DNA of 64,000 nt, taken from positions 124,001-188,000 of the forward strand of contig JAPVXR010000007.1 of the NCBI GenBank assembly GCA_027214385.1, given 5' to 3'. Under the pieces are notes generated by a model. That model had not been told where the DNA came from, ran no database searches, and saw nothing but the letters and a program-made list of their open reading frames with translations. Below are positions 63,692 to 64,000 of the stretch, in pieces. The DNA comes from Cryomorphaceae bacterium 1068 (GTDB taxonomy: Bacteria; Bacteroidota; Bacteroidia; Flavobacteriales_D; Cryomorphaceae). Position 1 is the first letter of the stretch. Each line of letters opens with the position of its first letter. Made by a program: the position numbers and the translations under genes.

Positions 63692-64000
63692 CAACAAGAC
63701 TACTTTGGACATCCCTTTTCTTATTGATATTTAGCGTTTTACCAGCACAAAATAGTACTGAAAATCCGCTATCCTCTATCGAAAATGAACATTCACATGA
63801 GCAGTGCGCTCATAGTAGCATCCATGAAAAGCTCATGGACACGAATGAGGCATATCGACAGGAGCAGTTGAATAGAGAAGCTTCACTAGAGCAGCTTATT
63901 CTGGATACCAGAGCGGGTTTAGTTCCAAAATCGGATGAGATTCTTACCATTCCGGTTGTTGTACATATCATACATGATGGAGACGCACTTGGAACAGGTT
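63688..64000 (+). CDS. M43-type zinc metalloprotease, N-terminal part (cut by the window end)
   Basis: The ATG at 63688 opens a frame that continues for 104 codons to the end of the window. The protein starts with the signal peptide MTTRLLWTSLFLLIFSVLPA, followed by a pro-region (CAHSSIHEKLMDTNEAYRQ...) and ILTIPVVVHIIHDGD. This matches the propeptide and first strand of Bacteroidota M43 (cytophagalysin/pappalysin-like) proteases, many of which are secreted by T9SS. The HExxH zinc motif and C-terminal sorting domain would lie beyond the window and are not seen. Confidence 0.75.
   Translation, partial: MTTRLLWTSLFLLIFSVLPAQNSTENPLSSIENEHSHEQCAHSSIHEKLMDTNEAYRQEQLNREASLEQLILDTRAGLVPKSDEILTIPVVVHIIHDGDALGTG

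Overview
The window looks like chromosome from a marine-type Bacteroidota (Flavobacteriia/Cryomorphaceae-like). The evidence is two secreted proteins with type IX secretion (T9SS) C-terminal sorting domains (types A and B), a PorG/DUF6089-like T9SS protein, SPOR-module outer-membrane proteins, DUF2911 and DUF2807 proteins, a tyrosine autokinase with a Tyr-rich tail, frequent TTG starts with weak Shine-Dalgarno sites, and repeated TAnnTTTG -7 promoter boxes, which are specific to this phylum. I see no rRNA, tRNA, CRISPR array, prophage or intact insertion sequence.

Left part (0-25 kb), mostly core genes. The + strand carries uvrA with a LOG-family gene, then two adjacent envelope proteins sharing a SPOR-like module. 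The - strand carries comEC, a T9SS type A protein, gapA with its own terminator and promoter, and an apparent operon guaB > parvulin > lipoprotein > SurA-like parvulin > moxR. Upstream of guaB lies a 0.3 kb gap with phased TGTCC repeats. It is followed by a T9SS type B protein, an M16 peptidase pair coupled to a nitronate-monooxygenase-like gene, and the PorG-like gene.

Middle part (25.7-54.2 kb), a surface-polysaccharide locus. Twenty - strand genes (45734 down to 25734) are almost all overlapping or a few bases apart. They include at least ten glycosyltransferases, a Wzy/WaaL-type membrane protein, WecB, an AsnB-type amidotransferase, two sugar epimerases, a WcaF-like acetyltransferase, and a compact cassette (PfkB kinase, GmhA-like isomerase, epimerase, TagD/HldE-C-like nucleotidyltransferase) resembling an NDP-heptose pathway. 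Divergently on + come a sulfotransferase, a DegT aminotransferase and a GT2 enzyme. After a 460-base non-coding stretch come a hexapeptide acyltransferase with a Wzc-type kinase (-), and an MBOAT O-acyltransferase with its SGNH partner (+). No Wzx flippase, priming phosphoglycosyltransferase or Wza exporter is visible, so those functions must lie outside the window.

Right part (54.2-64 kb), mixed housekeeping and envelope genes: thioredoxin, mazG, a PagL-like lipid A deacylase with a DUF2807 lipoprotein, a small membrane protein, apbE, a ChlI-like AAA+ ATPase coupled to a CPBP protease and a lipoprotein, DUF2911, a novel-looking 25-residue repeat protein, a dienoyl-CoA-reductase-type SDR, and the start of an M43 metalloprotease cut by the window end.

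Notable structural signals are a perfect terminator hairpin inside the signal-peptide codons of the lipoprotein at 14450-15325, a terminator hidden in the 3' end of an opposing gene (61639-61662), hairpins abutting the starts of comEC and the M43 gene, and three -7 boxes placed 4-5 bases before ATG that suggest leaderless mRNAs.
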